From Lentisphaeria bacterium (GTDB lineage Bacteria; Verrucomicrobiota; Lentisphaeria; Victivallales; Victivallaceae): a DNA stretch of 44,265 nt. The notes under the pieces are model-generated. The model was not told where the DNA came from, did not search any database, and saw nothing but the letters and a program-made list of their open reading frames with translations. Of this stretch, positions 11,778 through 19,516 are shown piece after piece (the first letter of the stretch is position 1; the number at the start of each line of letters is the position of its first letter). The stretch spans positions 1 to 44,265 of the forward strand of contig JAFTRX010000108.1 in assembly GCA_017462015.1 (NCBI GenBank), written 5' to 3'. Both the position numbers and the translations under genes were made by a program.

Positions 11778-12479
11778 ATGGCTATCGAACATCTCAACAT
11801 CCCGCCCGAAAACCACGTCAAAGTTCTCGGCGGTCAGGGGTGGATCGGACTTATTGACCACCTCGGTACTGAATCGACCATCGTCAACGCTGCCCGGGTT
11901 TCCTTCGGCAAGATCAAAACGGAGATGGATGATCGCGATGTCAAACTTCTGGAGTATCTGATCGCCAACAAGCACACCAGTCCGCTGGAACACATGGTGT
12001 TTACTTTCAGTATCCATTGTCCGCTCTTTGTGCGTGGTCAGTGGCACCGTCACCGTACCTGGAGTTACAATGAGATATCCCGGCGCTACACCGAGGTCGA
12101 TATGGAGTTCTACACTCCGGAAACTTTGCGCCGTCAGGCGGAGAGTGACCGTCAGGCATCGGTAGCTGATCCGGAGTTTGACGGAACTGCGCTTCAGCAG
12201 ATGATCGCCGGACACAATAAGGCTTCTTTTGAATTGTATGAAAAGCTGCTCGCCTCCGGAGTGTGCCGGGAACAGGCGCGCGGTGTGCTGCCGCAGAATA
12301 TGATGGTGACCTTCTGGGGAACGGTCGATCTTTCCAATTTGATTCACTTCCTGGAGTTGCGCGACAGCGAACACGCTCAGTACGAGATCCGCGAGTATGC
12401 CGTTGCCATCAAGAAACTTATCAAGCCGATCGTTCCTCATGTCGCGGAATATTTCGCTTCAAAGGGGCAGGCGTGGTAA
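11778..12479 (+). CDS. thyX: Flavin-dependent thymidylate synthase ThyX
   Basis: 233 residues with the diagnostic ThyX motif RHRTWSYNEISRRY starting at Arg91, and HTSPLEH and FVRGQWHRHR just before it. ThyX methylates dUMP to dTMP using methylene-THF as carbon donor and FADH2/NADPH as reductant, producing THF rather than DHF. It is common in anaerobes and organisms lacking ThyA/DHFR. An AGGAG ribosome site lies seven bases ahead of ATG. The phosphoesterase gene follows after three bases, so the two are probably cotranscribed. Confidence 0.96.
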   Translation: MAIEHLNIPPENHVKVLGGQGWIGLIDHLGTESTIVNAARVSFGKIKTEMDDRDVKLLEYLIANKHTSPLEHMVFTFSIHCPLFVRGQWHRHRTWSYNEISRRYTEVDMEFYTPETLRRQAESDRQASVADPEFDGTALQQMIAGHNKASFELYEKLLASGVCREQARGVLPQNMMVTFWGTVDLSNLIHFLELRDSEHAQYEIREYAVAIKKLIKPIVPHVAEYFASKGQAW

Positions 12480-12482
12480 GAT

Positions 12483-13001
12483 ATGAGAATCATTTTTTTC
12501 TCTGACATCCACGGCGTGCCGTCCACGTTGGAACAGTTGTTGAAACGGGCGGATGATTTGCAGGCTGACCAGCTGGTGCTGCTGGGGGATATATTGTATC
12601 ACGGTCCGCGCAATGGAGTGCCGGGATTCTATGATCCGCCGCAGGTGGCGAAGATGCTCAATGCGAGAAAGAATCAGATACTCGCCGTGCGGGGAAATTG
12701 TGATGCGGAAGTCGATCAGATGATGTTGGAGTTTCCCATCATGGCAGAATACGCGGAACTGGCGGCAGACAACCACCGTTTTTTCCTGACCCACGGTCAC
12801 TTGTGGAACGAAAACAATCTGCCGCCGGTTCCGGATGGAACGGTGCTGGTCCACGGGCATACCCACATCCCGGAATACCGGCTGATCGGAGATACCGGGG
12901 TGGTGTTGTTCAATCCCGGTTCGATCTCGCTGCCCAAACAGCAAACTCCGCGTTCATTCGGATTCTTTGACGGAGAAGAATTGACCTTGCGCGCGCTGTA
13001 A
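12483..13001 (+). CDS. YfcE-type metallophosphoesterase
   Basis: 172 residues of the calcineurin-like phosphoesterase fold, with all metal-binding motifs in order: FFSDIHG (residues 5-11), LLGDILYHGPRN, RGNCDAE, FLTHGH and LVHGHTHIPE, then NPGSISLPK. This set and the length match YfcE/MJ0936-type phosphodiesterases, which cleave phosphodiester test substrates in vitro with manganese; the physiological target is unknown. It directly follows thyX with a three-base gap and is followed by a stem-loop at 13009-13041. Confidence 0.9.
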   Translation: MRIIFFSDIHGVPSTLEQLLKRADDLQADQLVLLGDILYHGPRNGVPGFYDPPQVAKMLNARKNQILAVRGNCDAEVDQMMLEFPIMAEYAELAADNHRFFLTHGHLWNENNLPPVPDGTVLVHGHTHIPEYRLIGDTGVVLFNPGSISLPKQQTPRSFGFFDGEELTLRAL

Positions 13002-13008
13002 GTTAACG

Positions 13009-13041
13009 GGGCTGTTGCAAAACTTCGTTGTGCAACAGCCC
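13009..13041. terminator. Stem-loop GGGCTGTTGCA...TGCAACAGCCC between convergent genes
   Basis: Perfect 11-base arms (13009-13019 and 13031-13041) with an 11-base loop, between yfcE-like and the minus-strand hsp20. The same stem sequence recurs at 35981-36016 behind pyrE. There is no clear U-run on either side, so it is a terminator-like or processing element rather than a textbook terminator. Confidence 0.6.
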
Positions 13042-13069
13042 AATGCGGCGGATTTTTCAACAGAGCAGT

Positions 13070-13420
13070 TTATTTCACTTCGATTTTGTGAGCTTTGGCA
13101 AACTCTGCTTTCGGCAGGAACAGCATCAGCAAACCATCTGCTGCTTTTGCGGTGATTTTTTCGGTATCGACCGCATCGGAGAGATAAAAAGAGCGTTTGT
13201 AGATGACTGGCAGCCCCCGGCGGTGCAAAGTGCTGCACGCCTTGAGAGTCAGAAGTTTATCTTTGATTTCCAGCGTAACATCGTTGCTGCCGGCGCCGGG
13301 GATCTCAAAACAGATTTCCACGCCGTCTTTGATTTCAGTGACATCAGCGGCGGGGCGGATGGTGATGCATTCGCATTGACCGGAGTGCTTTTCTCCGGTT
13401 TTGACCATATCTTCACTCAT
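13070..13420 (-). CDS. Small heat-shock protein, Hsp20 family
   Basis: 116 residues, almost all alpha-crystallin domain with a short N-terminal arm. It shows a beta-strand segment ending in EICFEIPGAG, a middle KRSFYLSDAVD (the usual R-F-L position) and the signature A-x-x-x-D-G-L-L (AKAADGLLMLFLPK) near the end. Hsp20 proteins are ATP-independent holdases that bind unfolding proteins. The start is ATG 13420, behind AAAGGA; a longer frame from 13690 would run through the repeat at 13462-13649 and is rejected. The gene is second in a tandem hsp20 pair, with the repeat lying between the two. Confidence 0.88.
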   Translation of the reverse strand: MSEDMVKTGEKHSGQCECITIRPAADVTEIKDGVEICFEIPGAGSNDVTLEIKDKLLTLKACSTLHRRGLPVIYKRSFYLSDAVDTEKITAKAADGLLMLFLPKAEFAKAHKIEVK

Positions 13421-13461
13421 AAATTCATATTCCTTTATCTTTGTCCTGCTTGTGAAATATA

Positions 13462-13649
13462 ACCTGCGGCGGCGCCTCGCGGGCAATCTTGCGGGCAAAT
13501 CTGCGGACTTCCGGCTTCGTTTTACTACGCCGCGACAAGCATCCTCGAAAACAAGTACACCTTGCCACGGCGGAGCTTCTGCGGAGACGGGTCCCTCGGC
13601 TTCGCCTTGATTTACCCCCAACCTTGCACCACGATCCATCCGCCGGTCG
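13462..13649. repeat. Dispersed mosaic repeat, copy B
   Basis: Same left and right blocks as copy A at 9483-9615, in the same orientation, but with an unrelated 89-base centre (13510-13598). It sits between two tandem hsp20 genes, inside the presumed minus-strand transcript. The gene-free interval 13421-13734 contains little else. Confidence 0.85.
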
Positions 13650-13734
13650 TGAACAAGCCGTTTTATTGTTTGACAAAACAGCTCTGTCATACGCGTTTCA
13701 CAAAATTCGGAACATTACCATTTCTTTAAAACTT

Positions 13735-14211
13735 TTATTTACCGCAATCGACCTTGATGGTCCGTCCGGAAGGGGGCGTTTCCAGATTGCGCGGGATAAC
13801 CACTTCGATGACGCCGTGTTTGTAATGCGCTTTGGCTTCGGCACCTTTGACCGGGACGGGCAGCTTGATAGATTCCGAATACTCGGCAAGAGAGCGTTCC
13901 CGGAAAATATAACGGCGGTCGCAATTTTTGTCATTGCACTCCTCTTTGCGGTGCATTTTAAAGTTGAGAATATCGCCGATGATCTCAAGTTCAAAATCGC
14001 ACTGCTTGCAGCCCGGACAGGAAATTTTGACGATGACCTCTTTATCTTTCACTTCGCTTTCCCAGCGGGAATCGAAGACCGAACTGCGGAGCAGTCCGGA
14101 ACCCGGTTCGATAAAGCGGCCGAAAAATGAACGCATAAGCTCATCGACCCCCGGAAAAACTTTTTCCAGTTCTGCCGGGACCTCATTTTCACGTTTGGCG
14201 AGTAAATTCAT
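13735..14211 (-). CDS. Small heat-shock protein, Hsp20 family, Cys-rich variant
   Basis: 158 residues: an N-terminal arm (1-50) and an alpha-crystallin domain (about 50-150) ending in the HGVIEVVIPR signature. Unlike ordinary Hsp20 proteins it carries Cys65, Cys68 and Cys71 (CPGCKQC) in the first strands, Cys92 and Cys97 (ECNDKNC) in the following loop, and a cysteine in the last few residues (DCGK). This arrangement could bind zinc or form redox disulfides; nothing shown here proves it. A strong GAGGAGG ribosome site precedes ATG 14211, and a promoter lies at 14299-14326. It is the first gene of the hsp20 pair. Confidence 0.87.
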   Translation of the reverse strand: MNLLAKRENEVPAELEKVFPGVDELMRSFFGRFIEPGSGLLRSSVFDSRWESEVKDKEVIVKISCPGCKQCDFELEIIGDILNFKMHRKEECNDKNCDRRYIFRERSLAEYSESIKLPVPVKGAEAKAHYKHGVIEVVIPRNLETPPSGRTIKVDCGK

Positions 14212-14298
14212 TTCAAATCCTCCTCAAATGTTGTTGTTTTTCCGGAACACGTTTTTCCGCCGCGGAACTTTCCGGAAATTTTCTCCTCTGATATAGAC

Positions 14299-14326
14299 AT
14301 AATAAGCGAATATCATCAATTTTCAA
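14299..14326 (-). promoter_or_regulatory. hsp20 pair promoter
   Basis: On the minus strand TTGAAA (14326-14321), 16-base spacer, TATTAT (14304-14299), about 88 bases before ATG 14211. No CIRCE-type inverted repeat is visible. Its -35 box almost touches that of the divergent rsmB promoter. Confidence 0.6.
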
Positions 14327-14327
14327 A

Positions 14328-14356
14328 TTGCTTTTTTGCCGGATGTGCGTTATATT
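14328..14356 (+). promoter_or_regulatory. rsmB-trmL promoter
   Basis: TTGCTT (14328-14333), 17-base spacer, TATATT (14351-14356). The predicted transcript starts near 14363 and has an approximately 155-base leader that includes repeat copy C. Confidence 0.6.
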
Positions 14357-14424
14357 ATGTACATTATTAACAGGTAATGTCCCGGATTTTGTGAAACGTG
14401 TCTGGCAGAACTTGCAGCCACCCA

Positions 14425-14477
14425 GCGAGGCGCCGCCGATTTGCCCGCAAGATTACCCGCGAGGCGCCGCCGAAGGT
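14425..14477. repeat. Dispersed mosaic repeat, partial inverted copy C
   Basis: Bases 14438-14477 match the left block of copies A and B in reverse orientation (38 of 40 against B). The 13-base end GCGAGGCGCCGCC is duplicated on both sides (14425-14437 and 14459-14471). The right block is missing. It lies in the untranslated leader of rsmB, ending about 40 bases before the start codon. The interval 14212-14517 therefore holds two divergent promoters and this repeat. Confidence 0.75.
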
Positions 14478-14517
14478 TGTGGTTTTCATAAAAGACAGGA
14501 TAGACAGTGAGAGGAAG

Positions 14518-15873
14518 ATGAAAGATTATATAACCGATACATTGGCACCCGGCAAGCGTAACGCCCAGTTGAATTTGCTTGATGATGCATTGCGGCGGGT
14601 TCTTTCCGGTATTTTCGGACGTCACCAGCACTCGGATAGGGTGCTGGCAGCATATTTCAAAGAGAACCGTCGTTGCGGCTCCCGGGATCGGGCGTTTATT
14701 TCCGATGCGGTATATGCGCTGCTCCGGTATTGGGGTTTTTTGCGTAAATACCTCCCGGAAGAGCGATTGGAAGAGCTGGAAAGCGGAAACGTGCGTTTTA
14801 CTTCGCGTGAACTGGGTGCGTTGTTGATGGCGGGAGCGTTTATCAACGGTTCATTCGATAACGCGGAGATCATCCGGAGCGGACATAAATTGTCACCATC
14901 GCTGCCGCGTCCGGCAAATGCTCCGGAGCGGCGTGCCCGGCAGATGGCGGATTATTTCAATACGAGTGCGGCGTTGACGGTCGATGATCTGCTGCCGGAG
15001 TGGATATTGAATGAGCTTCCTGCCAATCTGGATAGAGGGGTGTTTATTTCCGCACTTGCCTTGCGGCCGCCGATCTATCTGCGCACCCAGTGTGTGTCCG
15101 GTGAGGCACATTCGGCAATGATGGAAGAGTTGAATGGTCTCGATGGGGAAATCGTTCCGCATCCGCAGGTTTCCAATGCGATCGCGGTGCGGGCAAAGAC
15201 CAATTTGTATTCGCTGGAAAGTTACCGGAACGGATGTTTTGAGATTCAGGATCTTGCCAGCCAGTGTGTCGGACTTATTTGCGATGCCCGTCCGGGAAGC
15301 CGGTGGCTCGATGCCTGCGCCGGTGCCGGTGGAAAAACGCTGCAGCTGGCGCAGATGATGAAACGCAAGGGCAATGTTACTGCCAGTGATCTGCGGGCGT
15401 ATAAATTGGAAGATCTCCGGCGGCGCGCCCGGAGAGCCGGTTTTCCCAACATCACCGTGAAAGAGAATATTGCCGCCTCCGGAAAGGTGAAGCATCCGTT
15501 TGACGGAGTATTGATTGATGCGCCGTGCAGTTGTTCCGGCGTGTGGCGGCGCAACCCCGGGGCGCAGTGGATATTGACGGCGGAAGAGGTGGCGGAGCTT
15601 GCCGCACAGCAGTTGGAAATTTTGAACAATTATGCCAATGCGGTACGCACCGGAGGGATTCTGGTGTATGCAACGTGTTCGATTTTTGATGCCGAAAACG
15701 GGGATGTGGTCCGGGCGTTTCTGGCGAAACATCCGGAGTTCAAACTTGACCCCTTTACCAACCCGTTGACCGGTGACATTGCACCGGGTATGCTTCGCAT
15801 TGACGGCGGAAATTATGATTGCGACACGTTGTTTGCCGCCAGAATGATAAAAGTGGAGCAGGGCAGGGGATGA
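14518..15873 (+). CDS. rsmB: RsmB-type 16S rRNA (cytosine-C5)-methyltransferase
   Basis: 451 residues. The N-terminal helical NusB-like domain (about 10-140) has RRCGSRDRAFISDAVY, as in RsmB. The SAM-dependent methyltransferase domain (about 235-450) shows WLDACAGAGGKTLQLA (SAM loop), IDAPCSCSGVWRRNP (motif IV with the Cys that releases product) and YATCSIF (motif VI with the catalytic Cys). It is expected to methylate C5 of a cytidine of 16S rRNA (C967 in E. coli numbering), though other NOP2/Sun targets cannot be excluded. ATG 14518 follows GAGGAAG; a longer frame would start inside the repeat at 14425. It overlaps trmL by four bases. Confidence 0.85.
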   Translation: MKDYITDTLAPGKRNAQLNLLDDALRRVLSGIFGRHQHSDRVLAAYFKENRRCGSRDRAFISDAVYALLRYWGFLRKYLPEERLEELESGNVRFTSRELGALLMAGAFINGSFDNAEIIRSGHKLSPSLPRPANAPERRARQMADYFNTSAALTVDDLLPEWILNELPANLDRGVFISALALRPPIYLRTQCVSGEAHSAMMEELNGLDGEIVPHPQVSNAIAVRAKTNLYSLESYRNGCFEIQDLASQCVGLICDARPGSRWLDACAGAGGKTLQLAQMMKRKGNVTASDLRAYKLEDLRRRARRAGFPNITVKENIAASGKVKHPFDGVLIDAPCSCSGVWRRNPGAQWILTAEEVAELAAQQLEILNNYANAVRTGGILVYATCSIFDAENGDVVRAFLAKHPEFKLDPFTNPLTGDIAPGMLRIDGGNYDCDTLFAARMIKVEQGRG

Positions 15874-16355
15874 AAGCATTCAACATCGTTCTTTTCGCGC
15901 CGGAAATACCGCAGAATACCGGAACCATCGGAAGATTGGCGGTTTCAACATCAAGCAAACTGCATTTGATCGAACCGCTGGGCTTCTCGCTTGAAGATAA
16001 GTTTCTCAAGCGTGCCGGATTGGATTATTGGGAGTATCTGGCGCCGTCGATCCATCCGTCATGGGAAAGTTTTCTTGCCACAGAGAAGCCGGAACGGATG
16101 TTTTTTATTTCCACGCATGGAAAGAGAGATTTTTTTGATGCGGAATACTGTCCGGGGGATTATCTGGTTTTCGGGCGGGAGTCGTCCGGATTGCCGGAGG
16201 AGATGCATCAGCGTTATCCGGAGCAGTTTTATCGTATACCCATGCCGGGAGAATTCAACCGCAGCTTGAATCTTGCCAATGCCGCGAGCATTGTTTTGTA
16301 CGAAGCGCTCCGTCAGAACCGGACAGTGTGGCAGGATAACGTTATTGAAAACTGA
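15870..16355 (+). CDS. trmL: tRNA (cytidine/uridine-34-2'-O)-methyltransferase TrmL
   Basis: 161 residues, the standard length of this compact SPOUT (trefoil-knot) methyltransferase. Motifs: NIVLFAPEIPQNTGTIGR at the start, LVFGRESSGLP in the middle and the knot segment MPGEFNRSLNLANAASIVLYEA at the end. It methylates the 2'-O of the wobble base 34 of certain leucine tRNAs. ATG 15870 overlaps the rsmB stop (ATGA), so the two RNA methyltransferase genes form an operon. A perfect long hairpin (16411-16460) lies downstream. Confidence 0.94.
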   Translation: MKAFNIVLFAPEIPQNTGTIGRLAVSTSSKLHLIEPLGFSLEDKFLKRAGLDYWEYLAPSIHPSWESFLATEKPERMFFISTHGKRDFFDAEYCPGDYLVFGRESSGLPEEMHQRYPEQFYRIPMPGEFNRSLNLANAASIVLYEALRQNRTVWQDNVIEN

Positions 16356-16410
16356 CGTTTGCGACCAACGGGAGCAAAAATCCCGCTTTTCTCGAAAAGG
16401 AGAGGGGTTC

Positions 16411-16460
16411 GGGGAGGGGAAAAACCTCTTTTCTCGTGAAAAGAGGTTTTTCCCCTCCCC
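16411..16460. repeat. Perfect 23-bp inverted repeat with 4-base loop
   Basis: Arms 16411-16433 and 16438-16460 are exactly complementary around the loop TCGT; the arms begin with GGGGAGGGGAAAAACC. A weaker CTTTT-CTCG-AAAAG hairpin lies just before it (16386-16399). It lies between convergent transcripts (trmL and the minus-strand gene ending at 16541). It could end transcription or be a MITE-like mobile palindrome; no U-run follows on the plus strand. Confidence 0.85.
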
Positions 16461-16470
16461 GAAATGCCAT

Positions 16471-16524
16471 AAAAAAGAAGGCAGGCCGGACGGCTGAGGG
16501 CATACCGGAGCCGGACTCTGCCTT
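16471..16524 (-). terminator. Intrinsic terminator of the minus-strand gene 16541-17050
   Basis: Read on the minus strand, AAGGCAG (16524-16518) pairs with CTGCCTT (16484-16478), with inner CCGG pairs, and is followed by CTTTTTT (16477-16471). Confidence 0.75.
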
Positions 16525-16540
16525 GAAATCAAGTTAATTA

Positions 16541-17050
16541 TCAATCTTGAGCCGGAGCTTCAAGCCGGGGCTGACGGGGAGGCGCAAAGCGTTTACCTTT
16601 TCTGTCTTTGCGGGGGCCTTTGCCTTTGATGGGGCGGTCTTTGGGACCTTTATTTTTGAAGATGGAACGCAAATATTCGCGGCGTTCTTCTTTGGTTTTC
16701 AGGGTTTTCAAGTGATCACGCTGTTCGGGGGTGAGTTTGGAAAAGAAAGCTTTTCTGCGCTGTTTTCTGCCTTCCTCCTCCTCCGTGTCTTCGTCACTGT
16801 TGACTCTGTGACAATAGCAGGAGACGACCTTGTCTTCTTCATCGGTGCAGAATTCATTTACAGCCATGATGGTAAAATGGTAAATGATAACGATGATGAT
16901 CGAGGTGAAGAAGGCGATTCCCAAAATGTGCCAATCACTCTTTGGCGAGATGCACTGAAAACTTTTGCTGTTGGGGGTGGCAGATGTTGCGGTTGCGGTG
17001 TTTTCTGCTGCGGTATCGACGGCAGAAGTGTTTTCAACTTGTTCGCTCAT
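16541..17050 (-). CDS. Small single-pass membrane protein of unknown function
   Basis: 169 residues not recognised as a named family. The first 45 residues are Thr/Ala/Ser-rich, residues about 45-66 form one hydrophobic segment (ILGIAFFTSIIIVIIYHFTI), then come a short Cys-containing stretch (CTDEEDKVVSCYCHR), an acidic run (DEDTEEEEG) and a very basic tail with KLTPEQRDHLKTLKTKEERR and several GPKDR/GKGPRKDRKGKR repeats. The acidic-then-basic layout suggests a membrane-tethered protein whose tail binds nucleic acid or another protein, but this is inference. ATG 17050 is preceded by GGAGG at eight bases; the ATG at 17065 overlaps that ribosome site and is less likely. A terminator follows at 16471-16524. 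Confidence 0.8.
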   Translation of the reverse strand: MSEQVENTSAVDTAAENTATATSATPNSKSFQCISPKSDWHILGIAFFTSIIIVIIYHFTIMAVNEFCTDEEDKVVSCYCHRVNSDEDTEEEEGRKQRRKAFFSKLTPEQRDHLKTLKTKEERREYLRSIFKNKGPKDRPIKGKGPRKDRKGKRFAPPRQPRLEAPAQD

Positions 17051-17187
17051 AAAAAAATCCTCCATTATCTTTGGTTAGGTTAAGCATCGGGTATTACCCT
17101 GCTGCCAACTTAACGCAAGATAATGGCAGATTATTTTGTTATAGTCGTGTTTTTTTGTTAAAAATCGTCTCGCCGGGGACATTACCA

Positions 17188-18042
17188 CTATTTTGAAAAG
17201 ACTATTGTCCGTGATCCGGAGATGATGACCCGGTGTTCGAGATGCGCACGCACCGCGCGGGAAAGCACTCGGCGCTCAATGTCGCGTCCGCGTTGTTTGA
17301 GATCCGCCGGGGTGCTTTCGTGGGTGATCGGTTCAACATCCTGTTCGATGATCGGACCTTCATCCAGATCGGCAGTGGCGTAATGTGCGGTAGCTCCGAT
17401 CATCTTTACGCCGCGTTCCCAGGCTCGGCGGTAGGGATCACCGCCCATGAATGCCGGAAGGAATGCATGGTGAATGTTGATGATGCGCGACGGATAATGG
17501 GCGATGAAATCATCGGAGAGAATACGCATATAACGGGCAAGGACGACCAGATCGACATGATGTTTGGCAAGCAGATCAAGTACTTTTTCCTCCTGATCGC
17601 GCTCGTGTCCTTTTTCCACCGGAAGGCAGTAATAGGGAACGCGGAATTTGTTGGCGACCTCCTCCAGCTCCGGATGATTGCTTATGGCGAGGACGACTCT
17701 GCCGCCGCCGAGGGTATTCTCTTCGGAGTTGACCAGCATATCGTAGAAGCAGTGGCTGGTCTTCGATACCAGCACTGCCACGTTGCGGATGTCTCCGATA
17801 TAATGAACGGAGTAGGTGAGCGCATACTCTTGGGCAAACGCGCTGAACTCAGCTTCGAGCGCGTTGCGGGTGATTTCCGGCGGAAGCTCCAGGAGAATAC
17901 GGGTGAAGTATTCGTTGGCGATCACGTCGGTATATTGACGGCACTCAATGATATTGAGATCACGGGAGGTGAAAAATCCGGAGATCGCGGCGAGCAATCC
18001 CTTGCGATCTTCCGTCCGGATAAGAAAAACGACTTGGCGCAT
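17188..18042 (-). CDS. purU: Formyltetrahydrofolate deformylase PurU
   Basis: 284 residues: an N-terminal ACT domain (about 1-85, beginning MRQVVFLIRTEDRKGLLA) and a formyltransferase-fold hydrolase domain (about 90-284). Typical motifs are VVLARYMRILS, INIHHAFLPAFMGG (catalytic Asn/His region), GATAHYAT and DEGPIIEQDV with the catalytic Asp. It hydrolyses 10-formyl-THF to formate and THF, balancing one-carbon pools. ATG 18042 lies 25 bases after the sigma-factor stop, behind AGGA; an upstream in-frame ATG at 18078 would overlap the preceding gene. It is cotranscribed with the sigma factor. Confidence 0.94.
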   Translation of the reverse strand: MRQVVFLIRTEDRKGLLAAISGFFTSRDLNIIECRQYTDVIANEYFTRILLELPPEITRNALEAEFSAFAQEYALTYSVHYIGDIRNVAVLVSKTSHCFYDMLVNSEENTLGGGRVVLAISNHPELEEVANKFRVPYYCLPVEKGHERDQEEKVLDLLAKHHVDLVVLARYMRILSDDFIAHYPSRIINIHHAFLPAFMGGDPYRRAWERGVKMIGATAHYATADLDEGPIIEQDVEPITHESTPADLKQRGRDIERRVLSRAVRAHLEHRVIISGSRTIVFSK

Positions 18043-18067
18043 ATTATTGGTAATCCTGTGTGTGATC

Positions 18068-19339
18068 TTATTCTTCATCGTCTTCGTTACCGGGCATCGA
18101 CGGGATGGTGATGCCTGCTTCATCCATGAGCAGCTGTTTGAGCTTGGTCAAAGCCTGATTCTGGATTTGGCGGACACGTTCTCTGGTACGTCCGATCTGC
18201 TGACTGACCTCTTCCAGCGTGAGGGTGCGGCCGCCGCGGAGTCCGAAACGCATTTCCAGAATCTTCCGTTCCCGGTCATCGAGCTTATCGAGAAGATCCA
18301 TCAAGCGGAAGACCGATTCAATGTCACCGATGATCTGATCGGGGGTCATGGCGTGACGGTCGGGGATGATGTCCTGAAATTCGCCCTCTTCACCCTGCTG
18401 GATCGGGTCGTGAAGTGATATTGTACGCAAATCCGCCAGACGCAAACCGGAGACGGTGCGCTCGCTGAAGTCGAGATGTTCGGCGATTTCGGCATCGGAG
18501 GGGTCGCGTCCCAGCTCTTCAGCCAGCTTCATCCGGACGGTTTTGATCTTGTTGATTTTTCCGGCGCTCTGCACGGGGATACGGATGGTACGGCTCTGGT
18601 TCGCCAGTGCGCGGCGCATGGACTGCTTGATCCACCAGGCGGCATAACTGGAAAATTTTGCACCCTTGGCAGGATCAAATTTTTCCACAGCGCGCATCAG
18701 TCCGATGTTGCCTTCACTGATGAGGTCGAGCAGCGGCAATCCCAAACCTTTGAAGTCGTGGGCGATTTTGACGACCAGACGGAGGTTGGCTTTGATAAGC
18801 GTGGTACGCGCGGCTTCGTAACGTGCCGGGTCGGTGCTGTGGATGGCTTCAGAAAGTTCAGCTTCCTCTTTTTTGTTGACCAGCGGGATCTGAGCGATTT
18901 CGCCCATGTACACCTTCATGGTATCGTTTTTGTTGCCAATGAGGACTTTGGATTCCAGAGCGGTCTTGCGGGCAATATCTTTTTCCTGTTTGGTGCGGAG
19001 CCGGGAGGAACCGGGGGAGGCGGATGCCCGGTCGGAAGCCGCTTTTTCAGCGGCGGCGCGTTCAGCATCACGCAGCTCTTTTTCAGCGGCGGCGGCGTAA
19101 GCGTATGCCGCCTCATCATCGTCGTCGGAGAAATCATCTTCAAACGGGATGAGCTGGGCAGGTTTAGCCGGAGCATCGCTGCCCGGATTGCGTTTGGGAG
19201 CAAATTTGGTCGGTGCGGCGGAAACTTTCCGGATCACCGGTTTGCGTTTGGGAGCGGCATCGGCTTCAGATGCGGTATTCTCCCCGGTTGCGTCGAGCTG
19301 ATCTTTGATCTCGGCATCAAAATCTTTGTCACTGTTCAT
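18068..19339 (-). CDS. RNA polymerase sigma-70 family factor (group 1/2, RpoD/RpoS-like)
   Basis: 423 residues. The first 130 or so are low-complexity and charged ([11 protein letters not shown], Ala/Glu stretches) and do not resemble region 1.1. Region 1.2 starts at [13 protein letters not shown], region 2 includes [37 protein letters not shown] and [19 protein letters not shown], region 3 follows, and region 4.2 shows [20 protein letters not shown]. In region 2.4 Gln239 matches E. coli Gln437, but Arg242 stands where primary factors have Thr440. That and the missing region 1.1 suggest a group 2 factor rather than the housekeeping one, though lineage differences may explain both. ATG 19339 follows AGGGG. 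A promoter lies at 19483-19510. Confidence 0.9.
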   Translation of the reverse strand: MNSDKDFDAEIKDQLDATGENTASEADAAPKRKPVIRKVSAAPTKFAPKRNPGSDAPAKPAQLIPFEDDFSDDDDEAAYAYAAAAEKELRDAERAAAEKAASDRASASPGSSRLRTKQEKDIARKTALESKVLIGNKNDTMKVYMGEIAQIPLVNKKEEAELSEAIHSTDPARYEAARTTLIKANLRLVVKIAHDFKGLGLPLLDLISEGNIGLMRAVEKFDPAKGAKFSSYAAWWIKQSMRRALANQSRTIRIPVQSAGKINKIKTVRMKLAEELGRDPSDAEIAEHLDFSERTVSGLRLADLRTISLHDPIQQGEEGEFQDIIPDRHAMTPDQIIGDIESVFRLMDLLDKLDDRERKILEMRFGLRGGRTLTLEEVSQQIGRTRERVRQIQNQALTKLKQLLMDEAGITIPSMPGNEDDEE

Positions 19340-19482
19340 CAATAACCCCTGTTTTGTTTTATAAAAAACCGATAAATTTTTAAAAATAATCCGTTTTTCC
19401 GCTTCCAATGGAGGCGTTGAACGGTTATAGTATATAATTGACAACAGGCATGGAAATTTTCCACACCGACTCTATAGATACA

Positions 19483-19510
19483 ATTATAAACGATTTTTAA
19501 GAAAACTCAA
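19483..19510 (-). promoter_or_regulatory. Sigma factor-purU promoter
   Basis: On the minus strand TTGAGT (19510-19505), 16-base spacer, TATAAT (19488-19483), giving a leader of about 135 bases. It lies directly in front of the mfd start codon, so the two transcription units abut head to head. The remainder of 19340-19516 is AT-rich; I see no clear mfd promoter. Confidence 0.55.
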
Positions 19511-19516
19511 GAGCAG

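Noticed and set aside
13421..13690. N-terminal extension of the first hsp20
   Set aside because: It runs through repeat copy B; ATG 13420 has a ribosome site and gives a normal Hsp20 length.
18476..19345. 289-residue plus-strand frame opposite the sigma factor
   Set aside because: Shadow of a well-conserved gene; Gly/Phe-rich with no domain.
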